Of a DNA stretch of 64,000 nucleotides, positions 37,916 to 48,936 are shown one piece after another (positions within the stretch are counted from its first letter, which is position 1; each line of letters opens with the position of its first letter). Below the pieces are notes generated by a model, which searched no databases, was not told where the DNA came from, and was given only the letters and a program-made list of their open reading frames with translations. The DNA is from Maratus speciosus. Taxonomy: Eukaryota; Arthropoda; Arachnida; Araneae; Salticidae. The translations under genes and the position numbers were made by a program. The stretch spans positions 199,642,559 through 199,706,558 of the forward strand of contig OZ010788.1 of the NCBI GenBank assembly GCA_963932465.1, read 5' to 3'.

Positions 37916-39180
37916 ATTAGCCCCCGGTATGCTATTTCTTTCTCCCAGCTTATTTTGTTTCGTCTCCAAAAAATAACGTTACGTTGTATATGCCAGCCGT
38001 AAAACAAAGAAGATATATCATTGTACGATTAAATACTCTATAGCAATTTTTAAACTTCTAAGCATCGCACATTTTCAATTTTTATACCGTTGTATTGAGA
38101 AAAAAATGTACTTTTAAATGCAGTTTGTTTGAAAACTGTATCTCCATTTATTTTTGAAATATTAATTTTTTTGTAGTTTTTAGAGCCATTTACTTCTTAT
38201 TGGCAACGGAAGTAATCCATTTCTGTCGAAAGTAAAGGAAAAATATTTCTAAAATATTAATTATATATTTTTGCTGCCATTTTCTCATAACAATCGAAAG
38301 AAAGATGTAATTAAAATACGTGCTATTTTGAAAAAATATAAACGAATGATTTCTGTTAAAACATGGAGCTATTATAAACAATATTTAATTTTAAGTAATA
38401 CCTATCGGGTGTCCCAAAAATGACTGATGGATTTTAAAATTCAATAACTTGCAAACGGGGACAGATATTTAAAAAATTCTTGCAGGAGGATTATGTATGA
38501 TGCCAGGAGTTTCTTTACTGTGATTCTTGATTTTAGTTAGCGCTGTGAGCAATAAGTGCTCAGTCCAGACCCGATTTTTGGTACTTCGGGATCCATTTAA
38601 TACATTTTAATGAATCTCCTTTTTTCGCATGGAAGAAGAGAGAGGCCGAAAAATCGAGCCTGGATTTAACGGTTATTGCTTTCAGCGCCATCTATCGATG
38701 CCATTTGTAGTTAAAGCTGAGAATCGCAGCATAAAAATTCCTAACATCTTACATAACACTCCTGCAAGAATTTTTTAAATATCTGTCACCGTTTACAAGT
38801 TATGAAATTTAAAAATCGATCAGACATTTTTGGGACACCTGGTATATTAATGTTACAAACAAATGAAGGCCTATGAATCACTAGATAGCCTTTTTTTGTC
38901 GAGTTTCTTTAATGACTGCACAGCATCTTTTTGCTGCATCTGTGTATTATTTTGCGATAGTTACGTCCTATGCATGCTTTACTGCAGATGTTTAAGAGTG
39001 GATGGCAAATATGGAAGTCTTAAGCGGATGCGAATGACGTCATTTTACATAAAATAAAAGCGTGTGCTTTAAGTCTTAAAACTGAAATATATTTTGTACT
39101 ATTTAAATATACATTTTTTTTTTTTTCATTGGGGGCGACACTAAATTCTGAAAAAGCAGAATTCCTGTTTTCTAGTTGTA
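37916..39180 (+). repeat. Dispersed repeat, copy A (interrupted by a MITE)
   Basis: The sequence from TAGCCCCCGGTATGCTATTT to CAGAATTCCTGTTTTC also occurs at 44584-45560. Shared landmarks are ATTTCTTTCTCCCAGCTTAT, TTGAAAACTGTATCTCC, GCAGATGTTTAAGAGTGGAT and GGGGCGACACTAAATTCTG. Part of it occurs inverted at about 62160-62400. No coding frame is preserved between copies. It is probably a non-autonomous element or the UTR of an unseen one. The mariner-type MITE at 38405-38842 lies inside it. Confidence 0.8.
38405..38842. mobile_element. Long-TIR mariner-type MITE (438 bp), TA target site
   Basis: TA at 38403-38404 and 38843-38844 flanks termini TCGGGTGTCCCAAAAATG and, reversed, CCAGGTGTCCCAAAAATG. 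Terminal inverted similarity extends for over 100 bp on each side (for example ACAGATATTTAAAAAATTCT on both arms). GGTGTCCCAAAAA ends with TA target sites are typical of mariner-type elements. No transposase is present. Confidence 0.85.
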
Positions 39181-39616
39181 AATATTTTCTAATCCCCATA
39201 ACCAAGAATTAACTACTAAGTGTTTGTATTCCGATGAATAATCGAGAAATTAAATATTTGTACGTCAAAGAACGAATCTATCTTTTTTTCGCCTGCCTCC
39301 TTGCCTTAATCCCATAGTTTTGACTTTTTCTTTTTTTGGAGGGGGGAGGGGGATGTGGGTGGTATTTTTGCAGATCCGGAAGGCGGGATTTACATTGTTT
39401 GAATATTAACAAACATAAAACTCCAAATCTTTCCGCCAAGCTGAAAGCACCTGAGGTTTTTTCTGCATTTTTATAAAAAACGCTCATAAAACAGATTAAC
39501 TTGAATCTTCTTTTGCGATTTGGTGCTAAAACACTTTTTATATTTATCCATCTTAAAGTATTTATTAGCATTAAATCTTATCATGATTCTCTATAGCTTC
39601 ATGATTAAAACACGTA

Positions 39617-40835
39617 CAGTGAACTCGCTTAAGACGCTCACGGTTAATACGCGATCCCGCTTAATACACGGATTTTTTCCGGTCCCTTGATTATCGCCCA
39701 TAAGGCTAATGCTACAATATCACGTTTAATACGCGAACGTTTAATACGCAATCCCGCTTAATACGCGAGATATTTTCGCTCCTTTGAAGCAAAAAATCAC
39801 GCTTAAGACGCGAGTTCATTGATCAAGATACGAATTCCTTGTCTCTTCTTCAATGTTGCCAATTTACCAGTTTTTTTTTATTATTATTCGAATAAAACGC
39901 ACTGCTTACGAATGGCAAAAATAATATTTACTTTAATATTAATTTAACAAAATATTTACTTTATTTAATAACAGATTAATTAAGGCGAACATTACTATTC
40001 GGAAATAGTGCCAGATATTTGAATTAAAAAAAAAAAACCGCTAAATTAGCAACACTACAATTCTTGTTTGATCCTGCGTACTAAAATTTTGTGTCTCTCG
40101 CTTCGTGTATGTTTTTACTGTAGTATAGAGAGATAGACGAATTCAGGATACTCAGATATGTCGTAAAATTATTATGATTAAAGATTAGTATACCTCTTGT
40201 TAGTGAGATTTTAAATCTACGTTATATCCTTTTATGTTTCATGATAAATATTATAGGCAAAGAATTAAACTCCTAAAGATTAAATAAATACGACTGCGGT
40301 TGTTTACTTCTTTTATGTTTTCTTTGCTTACTTTTTTCTATGCTAACAGTGTTTCTTACACAAATACTATTAAAAAGGAGAGTTTTTTTTCTTATAATGA
40401 AAAGAAGGACAGATTATAAATTGTACTCATTATCACAAGTACTAAATATGATTTTAACAAGTGCTTCAAAGGTTTTTTTTAGCTCTGTTAAAAAAATTAG
40501 TCTAGCAGGAAATTATTATTCTTATTTTTGGTTGCAGCATCCATAATAAAGCCGTTTGAATTCACTTTTTATTTTCAGTTATTGTTCCATTTGGTTCTAT
40601 AAAAAAAACAATGAGTTAAATTGAATTCAATTCAGTTTTAATCTAAATATACCTAAAAGATACAATTTTCTACCGTAAACATATAAATGAAAGTTCTACA
40701 GTTCATTTAGACGATTAGATGTTGTAAATAAGCCCATTTCCTGCAACATTATACAAATCACGTTTAATACGCGATCCCGCTTAATACGCGATTTTTGCCC
40801 ACTCCCTTGAAACGCGTCTTAACCGGGTTCGACTG
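39617..40835. mobile_element. pogo/Tigger-like non-autonomous transposon (1219 bp), TA target site
   Basis: TA at 39615-39616 and 40836-40837 flanks ends CAGTGAACTCGCTTAAGACG and, reversed, CAGTCGAACCCGGTTAAGAC. CAGT-G/C-AAC-type ends with TA duplications are typical of pogo/Tigger elements. The motif GCTTAATACGCGA or TTTAATACGCGA is repeated several times just inside both ends (left at about 39648-39772, right at about 40762-40796). The interior is AT-rich without a transposase frame. An old or internally deleted copy is most likely. Confidence 0.83.
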
Positions 40836-40837
40836 TA

Positions 40838-42235
40838 TCTGTTATAATTATTTTTCTCTATAGAAATTTTTGCTATTTTCGAAAAAAAAAAAAAAAATGA
40901 AAATATACGGAACGGCTCCTTTTAAAGATAAAATGTAACACAGTTTTAAAAATTTCAAAATTCACATTCTGATATTTAATTAGTTAACAAACTCTTGCAA
41001 AACACAAAAGAAGTAAAGAAAAGAAAAGAGGGGGAAAAAGTTAGGATTAATTAGTTAGTCAATATTTGAAAAGATGGCGCCACCAGACTAAATATTAAAA
41101 TGTAATGGTGAAAGTTATGAAAAGCCATCTTTATCGTTTCCATCTAATCGCAATCTGGCAGTAATCTTTAACTGGTATTGTGGTGCCATTATTAAGTTCC
41201 CACGTATTTTTTGGTAATTTCTTCATCAATCAGTTAGAGTCGAATGAAAATATATAAAGTTTACAAGCAGATGTTTAGTAATTTATTTATCCAACTGTTA
41301 AACCTTAAACGTAATGGTGTAAAAATATCAATTTTTTTTTAAAAAGAAAAGAAAACTATGCGTCAAGCATAGATTATGAAACACTTTCCAACTTTACAGA
41401 ATATTGTACGGAAACTTCACTGTTTCATAAAGTGAAATAAATTATCTTAAGTAAACAACTTAGAAAACGCATAACAACTGAAAAGGAACTTTTGGAAATG
41501 AAATAACCACCCATAGACAGGGCCGGCGCAACGTGGCGCGGGGCTCTGGTGAAGCAGTTAATGGGGCCCAATGCATATTGCAATACTGAATTAATAAAAT
41601 TTATTTTTCAATTGTATATACCATAGGATAATATATAATATAGATAATAAAATGTTCGAAAAATAGCACTACTTTCATATTTAATATGCATAATTATTTT
41701 TAATTTCGAAAAAAGTTTTATCCTTTATAATATTTTAAACATTTATCTTTTACGTTCACGGGTACTTTCACCAAATCTATGCACTCCCCGGCAATTATAT
41801 CAACTTTGCTTGTAAGAAATAAAATTAATAACTTCTTTTTTTTTCTTTTTTTTTTTTTTATTATTAGGAAGAAACATTTAAAAACAAATCTAGAGCAAAA
41901 ATATACAGAGGAAACGTTCAGAGCCTAATTATCATCGGGGCAAACCTCCACCAGTAAATTTGAATAGAAAAATTCACTTATTCATACGGAATTTATGTCG
42001 TAATTAAGTCAAAAATTTCTATTCCATTTGACTGGTAGAAGTTTGTTCCGTTGGAAATCAGGCCCTGGAAATCTTATTTCGAACTCTATAAAGAGACTCG
42101 AGTTCCCTAGCAAGATCCCAATTGGTGCAGGGTCCTGGCGTAGCCCTGTATACGAAGTTATTTATATTCAACAAATATCTATTATTTTACTAAATATAGT
42201 TCGGTTGGGAATTGCATAACTCAATTAAAAGAAAC
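40838..42235. other. No gene recognised; weak hAT-like ends near 41520 and 42150
   Basis: The stretch is AT-rich with a poly(T) tract near 41839-41860. A GC-rich CAGGGCCGGCGCAACGTGGC at 41519-41538 and GGCGTAGCCCTG near 42138-42149 could be the two ends of a short hAT-type element, whose termini often begin CAGGGC. Only about six terminal bases match in inverted orientation and I found no 8 bp duplication, so this is weak. Confidence 0.3.
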
Positions 42236-42239
42236 TGTT

Positions 42240-42450
42240 AAACAATTTACTATGAAACACAAATTCTTACGAATTCTTTTGTGCAGCCCTGTATATGATC
42301 TATAAGAATTTAAAAACGCTTACTAAAACTGAAAATGCACTTCCAGCATTTATAGGACATAGACAGCACTGTAACCAAACTTTTTGGTGTGTCCCTGTAA
42401 ATGAAGGATATAGGTTAATATAAATATAAGTAAAGTAGTCTTAATTTACG
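42240..42450 (-). repeat. Dispersed copy of the ~130 bp monomer family (inverted)
   Basis: Reverse-complemented phrases TTCTTTTGTGCAGCCCTGTA and TTTTTGGTGTGTCCCTGTAA match the CAGGGCTACACAAAAGAA units in the core of the foldback element at 8801-9480. Roughly one and a half units are present, with no arms next to them. Confidence 0.6.
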
Positions 42451-42466
42451 TCCACTATTAACTATA

Positions 42467-42580
42467 CCATAAAACATATATTTCAAACAACTTTCAAAAT
42501 ATATACCAAAACAGTTATTTTAAGCAAATAATTGTTTTAGTATTATGTTTTGAAAGTTGTTTGGAATATATATTTTATGG
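42467..42580. repeat. Near-perfect 114 bp palindrome
   Basis: The left arm 42467-42523 (CCATAAAACATATATTTCAA...) and the right arm 42524-42580 (reversed: CCATAAAATATATATTCCAA...) match over about 57 bp with few differences and almost no loop. It might be a tiny foldback MITE. No clear target duplication is visible and no gene is present. Confidence 0.75.
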
Positions 42581-44045
42581 GATATAGGTTATTCATGTCA
42601 TATTCTATAGTAATCATCTTCTAGTATAAAAATTTCATTATGTGTGGAATCTTGTAGTATTAATTAAAATACGCGTAAACAACTTTTCTCGTAGACCATC
42701 ATATAACAAAATTCTTGTGTCTGGCACTGTAATTATATGGTGAATGCTTTGCACTCCATATTTTAGGGAAAGCGTGTTTTAGTGCAGCTCATAAATGTAT
42801 GTCAATTTCATTATGCTTGAAATAGCATAACATCTCTATAATAATAGCCTAAGTCATGTGACTGTCATCAATAGTTCCGGGTTGACCGCTTCACTTTTTA
42901 TACGCCAAACAGCCAATTTGGTAATTTAATGTTAGCCGGGCGCAGGTGATAAATTGCCAAATATTGTTCCATCGCCATCATATCATCAGTATTATAATAG
43001 TCCATCGCATGCGACTGTCATAAACAATTTTTCGCGAGGTAAATTAAAACAAAGCTTTGATTTTGAAATTAAATGTCATAGTTTATAGTATTATTTATTA
43101 CTTTTTTTTTCTTTTCATTTCTTTTTCTTTTTTTTTATTTTTAAGAAATAAGAGAAAATTGAAAGTCATAAATTTTAATCATTTCAGATTTAAATTAAAG
43201 TTATGTATTTTAAATAAAATGAGTGAAAGTAATGAAATTAATGAAATAAGAAAAAATACGACGGGTACAATGTTTGGCGATATATCACTTGCACTCGGCT
43301 AACATAAAAATACCGAGTTCATGATTTCTGTATCAGAATCTTCCGATTTGGCGAAGGACTGAGCAAGTAAATTAAAGTATGAATAAAAGTAACATGATAC
43401 AATGCTTAGCATAGATTTGAAGGAGACCAAACTGGTCGCCAAGGGCGGCTAGTTATTAAAATACAACGCAAACGATTTTTTTCTATGGGATCCTTTTGAA
43501 TGTTCCTGTAAAGGAATTATAAATGTTATACTCACTCCATTTTAAGTTGCGAATATTAATAGTAAACCTCAATACATGAAAAAGGAATATATGTATGAGA
43601 GTTAAAGCACGGACAGACGACAGACCGACGAAACGAAGTCAAAAACACATTTCAACTATGTTGGAAAGTGTGAAAAACTTCTATAATTAGTTTGTACTGT
43701 ACTGTATTTAGAAATGATGCCAACAACAGATCCATGCGTGAGAAATATCGATAAATAATTCTTGATTATCGGTGATTTTTTTTTTTAAATTACCGTTTGG
43801 CATTACGAATTTTAATTGATTTTTTTCACTGAAGTAAAGCTTGAAATTGAAGAGATTTTTTTATCAGATATCATTCTTAGTAAATTTTGTGAATGCTTTT
43901 ATTTTTCTGCTTCATTTATACATTAAAGACATTTTACGCCCATAGTTATTCCATATACGGCTCAAAGTCAGATCGTTTGCTAATAAAGTTAGTTCTATCC
44001 CTACACCTCAGCTCGCTTTTTTAGATGCGTTTCTAATTATATAAA
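42581..44045. other. No gene recognised
   Basis: AT-rich unique-looking DNA with homopolymer T tracts (43103-43140). CAACTATGTTGGAAAGTG near 43658 is the reverse complement of a phrase at about 9460-9475, in the foldback core region. An 81-codon frame at 43057 crosses the T tract and looks accidental. Confidence 0.4.
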
Positions 44046-44490
44046 CATGTAGCACATATAGTCTTCGCCTGGTCCGTCCATCTGTCTGTCTGTTTGTCCG
44101 CATACAACAGCGCAAAAACTTCCCAACCAAATGGTTTGAAATTTAATACACAGAACTGAGAATTTTGTCATTTCAAATTTTATGAAAATCGAATCAAAAC
44201 TTAAAAAGATATTAATAAAAGTTTTCTTCATTCTATTAAATCTTATCATACGTAATTAATTCAATGATATCCCATGATAGGTAATGATTCTAGGTTGCGT
44301 CCTATTTAAGATGGAATCCTATTATTTCCGTATTATTGAATTCAATATATAGAATCGTAATAAATTTTGTAGTGATGCATTTCTGCATAAGAGTGTAACA
44401 GCTATTGCACCAAGATCTGAATATTTATAAAACTAGTTATCGTACGAACGTCATTTGCCACGTTTGACGTACAATGTCCGACTTGTTTTT
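44046..44490 (+). repeat. Solo arm of the foldback family
   Basis: The phrases TATTAATAAAAGTTTTCTTC, CATGATAGGTAATGATTCTA, GCACCAAGATCTGAATATTT and ATAAAACTAGTTATCGTACG follow the same order as in the inner right arm of the foldback element (9640-9960) with moderate divergence. No second arm follows. A CTGTCTGTCTG-type stretch at about 44080 precedes it. Confidence 0.8.
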
Positions 44491-44583
44491 TTTTCGCGCG
44501 AGCTAGTGCTTTAACATGTCGGTTGTAAAGTGTTTGAATAATCCTTAGAGGAAAAGGTGTAAATATGGGCACCTCTCTTTTGC

Positions 44584-45560
44584 TAGCCCCCGGAATGCTA
44601 TTTCTTTCTCCCAGCTTATTTCGTCTCCCAAAAATAACGTTACCTTACAGACGCTAGCCGTAAAACAAAGCATTACGATTAAATACTCTTTAGCAATTTT
44701 TAAAACTTCTAAGCATTGCATATTTTCAAGTTTTATACCATCGTATTGGAAAAAAAAGTTCTTTTATATGCATTTTGTTTGAAAACTGTAGCTCCATTTA
44801 TTTTTGAGATATTCATTTTTTTGTAATTTTTAGCGACATTTGTACTCACTTTTTGGCAACTCAAGTACTCCATTTCTGTAGAAAGTAAAGAAAAAATAGT
44901 TGAAAAATAGCAATTATATCTTTTTGTTGCCACTATCTCATAAAAACTGAAAAAAAAAGTAATTAAAATACGTGTTATTTTGAAAAACTATTAATGAATT
45001 GCTTTCTTTTTGCTGCATTTGTGTGTTATTCTGAGATAGTGACGTCCTACCCATACTTTATTGCAGATGTTTATTATTGGATCGTAAATGAGGAATTCTT
45101 CAGTGGATTCGGATGACGTCGTTTTATATAAAATAAAATCGCGTGTGTTAAGTCTTAAAACTGAGCTACAGTAGAGTCCCGATTATCCGAGTTCCCCTTA
45201 ACCGAGTGTCCGCTTTCACAGAGTTATTTTCTTTTGATGGACTAATGGCTTTTATTATTATGAAACAGCCATTATAAATGAAGTGTTAGGTGAAGATGAA
45301 AGAGCAGTCGTAAAAAGTTAGACCTCTGATTTTCTGTTTAGAATGGGAAAAATTATGGACATTTTTTTCCCATATTCTGAACAGAAAATCAGAGGTTTAA
45401 CTTTTTACGACTGCTCTTTCATGTTCACCTAACACTTCATTTATAATGGCTGTTTCATAATAATAGAAGCCATCAGTCCATCAAAAGAAAATGAAATAAT
45501 GGAAATGTCAGGGGCGACACTAAATTCTGAAAAAGCAGAATTCCTGTTCTCTGTTATTAT
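44584..45560 (+). repeat. Dispersed repeat, copy B (interrupted by a hairpin element)
   Basis: This matches copy A at 37916-39180 from TAGCCCCCGGAATGCTATTT to CAGAATTCCTGTTCTC. It lacks the mariner-type MITE present in copy A. It carries instead a Tigger-like hairpin insertion between the AAGTCTTAAAACTGAG and GGGGCGACACTAAATTCTG landmarks. Confidence 0.8.
45169..45491. mobile_element. Tigger-like hairpin element, one TIR missing
   Basis: After TA at 45167-45168 comes CAGTAGAGTCCCGATTATCC, a pogo/Tigger-type end. The interior 45227-45491 is a hairpin with arms of about 120-125 bp that match almost perfectly (TTTTCTTTTGATGG against CCATCAAAAGAAAA at the outer ends) and a loop of roughly ten bases near 45353-45362. 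The corresponding right terminus is absent, so about 45 bp were probably lost. Confidence 0.75.
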
Positions 45561-45602
45561 TATTTATTTTTGACTTAAAGTTTTCTAAAGGAGAGGATGC
45601 AA

Positions 45603-45633
<31 letters not shown>

Positions 45634-46100
45634 AAAAAAACGATTAATATCAATTGTTTCAATTCAAAAACGAAGATTTACAAAAAGTTTTGAAAAAAGC
45701 ACCAGAAAAAATGGGTTGCAAATATGGGCCCTCTCCAAAAAAGGTCACAAAAACTAGTTTAAAATGTTTTAAAACAGGACAAAACAATACAAAATGGTAG
45801 AGAATTTATTTATAACAGAAGAAAACTATTTTCAGAGAACATAACTGGCTCTTTCAGTCCGGCACAATCTAAGTGTGCAGACATTTGGCACATAGCACAT
45901 TTAACTCACACTTCTCTGAGAGTGTCTTCACAGAACTTTCCATCTAAAAGATGCAAGTTCCATAACTCGAGATTGGTTTAGTACCATCATTGATATGCAG
46001 GTTCATATCATCATCACTGTCCATAAGGGGATGGTCAGTCATGAGTCCGATGATAAATCGTATCGTTTCGTGGGTCGATTTTTTTAAAGGCCTTTGGTCT
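45561..46100. other. A-rich tract and unassigned minus-strand remnant
   Basis: 45601-45642 is a poly(A)-rich stretch with scattered G. It is followed by AT-rich DNA with phrases such as GGTTGCAAATATGGGCCC. These belong to the enclosing TIR element. The only coding-like sequence is the minus-strand stretch noted for that element. Confidence 0.35.
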
Positions 46101-46826
46101 TACCACCCCTGTCCCCTGACCGGTCTCTTACTCCGGAAAAACTCAAGAATGTCTTTTTGAAGGCACTTTTGTCAAGCGACTTGGTCAACTAATTCTTGCA
46201 TGGTGATGCAGTGAAGACGCTGAACCTTGCTGCTTTGCGTTCACGAGTAGTGGTTCTCTTCTTTATGTTGGAGACAGGAAATATGTCGACCGAAGAAACT
46301 ACATTTAAAGTTCCCGGGGAACATTGCAGTGTTTCAGCAGTCTCATCAATTAGTATAGCTGGAGTTTAATGTGTTTGTATATCAAGATAATTCGAAAAAG
46401 AGGGGTACCATATTTACACCAAGAAAGTGTGCCCATATTTACATCAACCCCAACTAAGAAAGATAGCCACTTCCACATGTAACCTAAAGACGTGCCAGAC
46501 TAAAGGCGTGCTTCTAAAAGTATCTTAGGATCTTCGCTTTCCCAATATCCTTCTGAAATTATTTTAAACTAACTATAAGGACATTAAAAGAAAACGATTT
46601 CAGATACCTGTCAAGAGTTTGCAGTACTGAACAAACACCAATTCGCACAATAACTCATGCTGCATTCACACTACTTGAAAAAATGGTTCCAATTGCTCTC
46701 TATTATCCTACATCAACAAGTGATATTACGTACAATCCTGTCCACTGGTCTTCAGCCCCTCCAATGGCCACTTCGGGAGGGGTGCCCATATTTACACCTG
46801 TGCCCGTTTTTACACCCTTTCCTCTA

Positions 46827-48640
46827 CATAATACATCACTTTTCCATGCTGTTGCGTTTTATTATAATTTTATATTTTAAGTAAACATTGATTTAACATG
46901 GCATTTTTATAACATATTTTAAGAATAAGAAATAAATTTCTATTTATCTGAGATTCTTAAAATAAGATTTAAATTATTTTCAAAATCAGTCGAGTATAAA
47001 TGTAAACCAACTTCATTTCCAAAGAAAATAATTGTCTATCCATTTCAGATTTTACGTTACTGCAAAGCAAAAGGAAAATAAAAACATCTTCGGGTTTCCT
47101 CAGCCTTCTCCAAAAGAAAAGGAGGAGTCAATTTACATTCTTGTTTAATAACGCAACACTGCGGATCGCGATGGAAAATGAGGCGGAAAATATGGCCTCA
47201 GAGGCTCAGCTGTAATGAGCCGAGGGAAAGAGTGAACATCCAGCATGAGATTTCAACTCCTTCTTATGAATTAGTGCAAAATTATGGAATGAAGATGAGA
47301 AATTCTGAAAAAAGTACTTAATGGGGTAGATAATAATGTTGAATTCAAAATGTAAAATTAAGCGAGTCCAAAAATAAAAAATGTTGCATGCATTATGACT
47401 CCTTTTGAAGATGTGCGATTCCTTAAAGTGGTTTTCTGCATACAAGTGAACGCCAATGCAGATGCAATGCATTGATGAATACAGGGAAAGTCCTAGGGGG
47501 GACATTCCTCCCAGGACTATCAAACTGTCCTCTTCCCGGAAGGTTACACATTTTGTGATTTTTTAATAGTCTAGAAATGCAAATCCCCCCCCCCCCCCCG
47601 TCGAACTTCATAATGTCCCCCCACCACCCTAAAGAGAATGTCTGAATCTCTGAATTCAGCATTGAGTGCCATTGTGCATCTATTTATATAAAATCCAAGT
47701 CTCTGTGTGTCCCTCACAATTCCGGTTGGACCGCCTCATTGATCGCGCCTACATCAGGGTTAGTCTTCCTATGGTGAAATCGGTACCAGTTGCAATGAAT
47801 AATTGTTGAAAAGTACTAATTGCAGGGTAACCACAATAGCGCCAAATTTTTACCAACTTGACAAAATATCGCCAAATTTGGCGAAATACCGCCAAATCTG
47901 GCGACCAAAAAAGTTGCCATATATGAAGCCAACTTGGTGATAGCTGTCTAATTTGGTGAAATTACCATTGAAAACCCATTTGGCTCGTAATGAGATTTAT
48001 GAGTAATATACTGATTTCAAGGTCATTTAATATAGATTTATTAGCTTTTATAATAATTTTGGATTCTTGATGATGATTTATTAGTAATTTAATGACTTTG
48101 GGATTTCTTTATATAAATTTATGAGTAATAGTTATTTTGGTATCATTCAAATAGATATATTAGTTTTATAATTACTTGATGTCATTTAAATGCATATTAT
48201 AACTATTTATAATAATTTATAGCTAATTTAATGTGGATTATGATATTGGAAATTAAAGTAATTACAGATGATTTATAACCAGCATATTGTAATTTTATTT
48301 TGATCCTCTTTTTTTTTTTTTTTTTTTTGTATAATATGTATTTTTTCGGAAAAGGTTAGTCTTGACTCTGAAACCAGAGAGAGAAGATGTAAACCGTGGC
48401 CCTTTTTAATACAGAGTATATAATTGTAGTATCATGGATTTTCGTGGCTCTGTACCAACAGAGAGTACAAATGTAGTATCTGGGATAAATTATAATAATC
48501 CAATGTGGTGATTATATTATATTTTATTTAATAAACATTTAGTCAACTAATTACTCTCCTAGCCACCTGACTATTGAATTGTGATTTACTGGACTTTTGA
48601 ATTATCGGCACATTCAGAGGCGCACTACAAGATATTTACT
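46827..48640. other. No gene recognised; contains a NNGCCAAATTTGGCNN motif cluster
   Basis: AT-rich DNA with a C-run at 47586-47600 and a T-run at 48310-48328. At 47840-47905 there are four GCCAAAT-type motifs, including the perfect 16 bp palindrome TCGCCAAATTTGGCGA at 47869-47884. A 105-codon and a 79-codon minus frame (47206-47523, 47423-47662) overlap in different frames, show no motif, and the second crosses the C-run as polyglycine. I do not call genes. Confidence 0.4.
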
Positions 48641-48649
48641 ACAAAATAT

Positions 48650-48936
48650 GATGTGCAAGATTTCATCGTTGAAATACAGTGACACACAAAATAATTCAGA
48701 TACAGTGCTCTCTATGAACAAAAATTGCTGGAAGTGCGTTTTCTTTTTTGGTACACGTTTTTAAATTAAACTATAAAAAAAAAAATTTCTTAGTGTGTAT
48801 AAATCTACACATCACATACAGAGATTGCATAAAACATCTGAAGTGCGTTTCAGTTTATTGATGGAAATTGCTGAAGGGGAATTTTCTGCCGTGCTATGCG
48901 TTTTCTAATTGAATTAAATTTTAGCATACTGTACTA
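48650..48936 (+). repeat. ~130 bp monomer family, left part of a locus split by a Tc1-like element
   Basis: The units contain CAGTGACACACAAAATAATTCAGATAC, GGAAGTGCGTTTTC and TAAATTAAACTATAAA-like phrases and resemble the foldback core at 8801-9480. The same family continues at 50327-50530 (ATATACAAGGATGCGCAAAAATTCAG, GTGTTATGCGTTTTAC) after the Tc1-like insertion. Confidence 0.62.

Larger units (their letters stand above)
44548..46824. mobile_element. Putative TIR transposon (2277 bp), TA target site, subterminal motifs
   Basis: TA at 44546-44547 and 46825-46826 flanks GAGGAAAAGGTGTAAATATG and, reversed, GAGGAAAGGGTGTAAAAACG. The motif GTGTAAATATGGGCAC occurs near the left end (44557) and, inverted or degenerate, near 46396, 46430, 46782 and 46801, plus a partial copy at 45712. 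The minus strand around 45950-46110 has an open stretch including FIIGLMTDHPLMDSDDDMNL, which I do not recognise, and several stops on either side. It may be a transposase remnant. The dispersed repeat copy B and a hairpin element are nested inside. Confidence 0.6.

Noticed and set aside
41519..42150. hAT-type MITE with CAGGGC ends
   Set aside because: Only about six terminal bases match in inverted orientation and no 8 bp target duplication was found, so it is mentioned only as a weak possibility in the feature list.
47206..47662. Overlapping minus-strand frames of 105 and 79 codons
   Set aside because: They overlap in different frames, lack motifs, and one gains a glycine run from a poly(C) tract. 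There is no sign of a gene structure.
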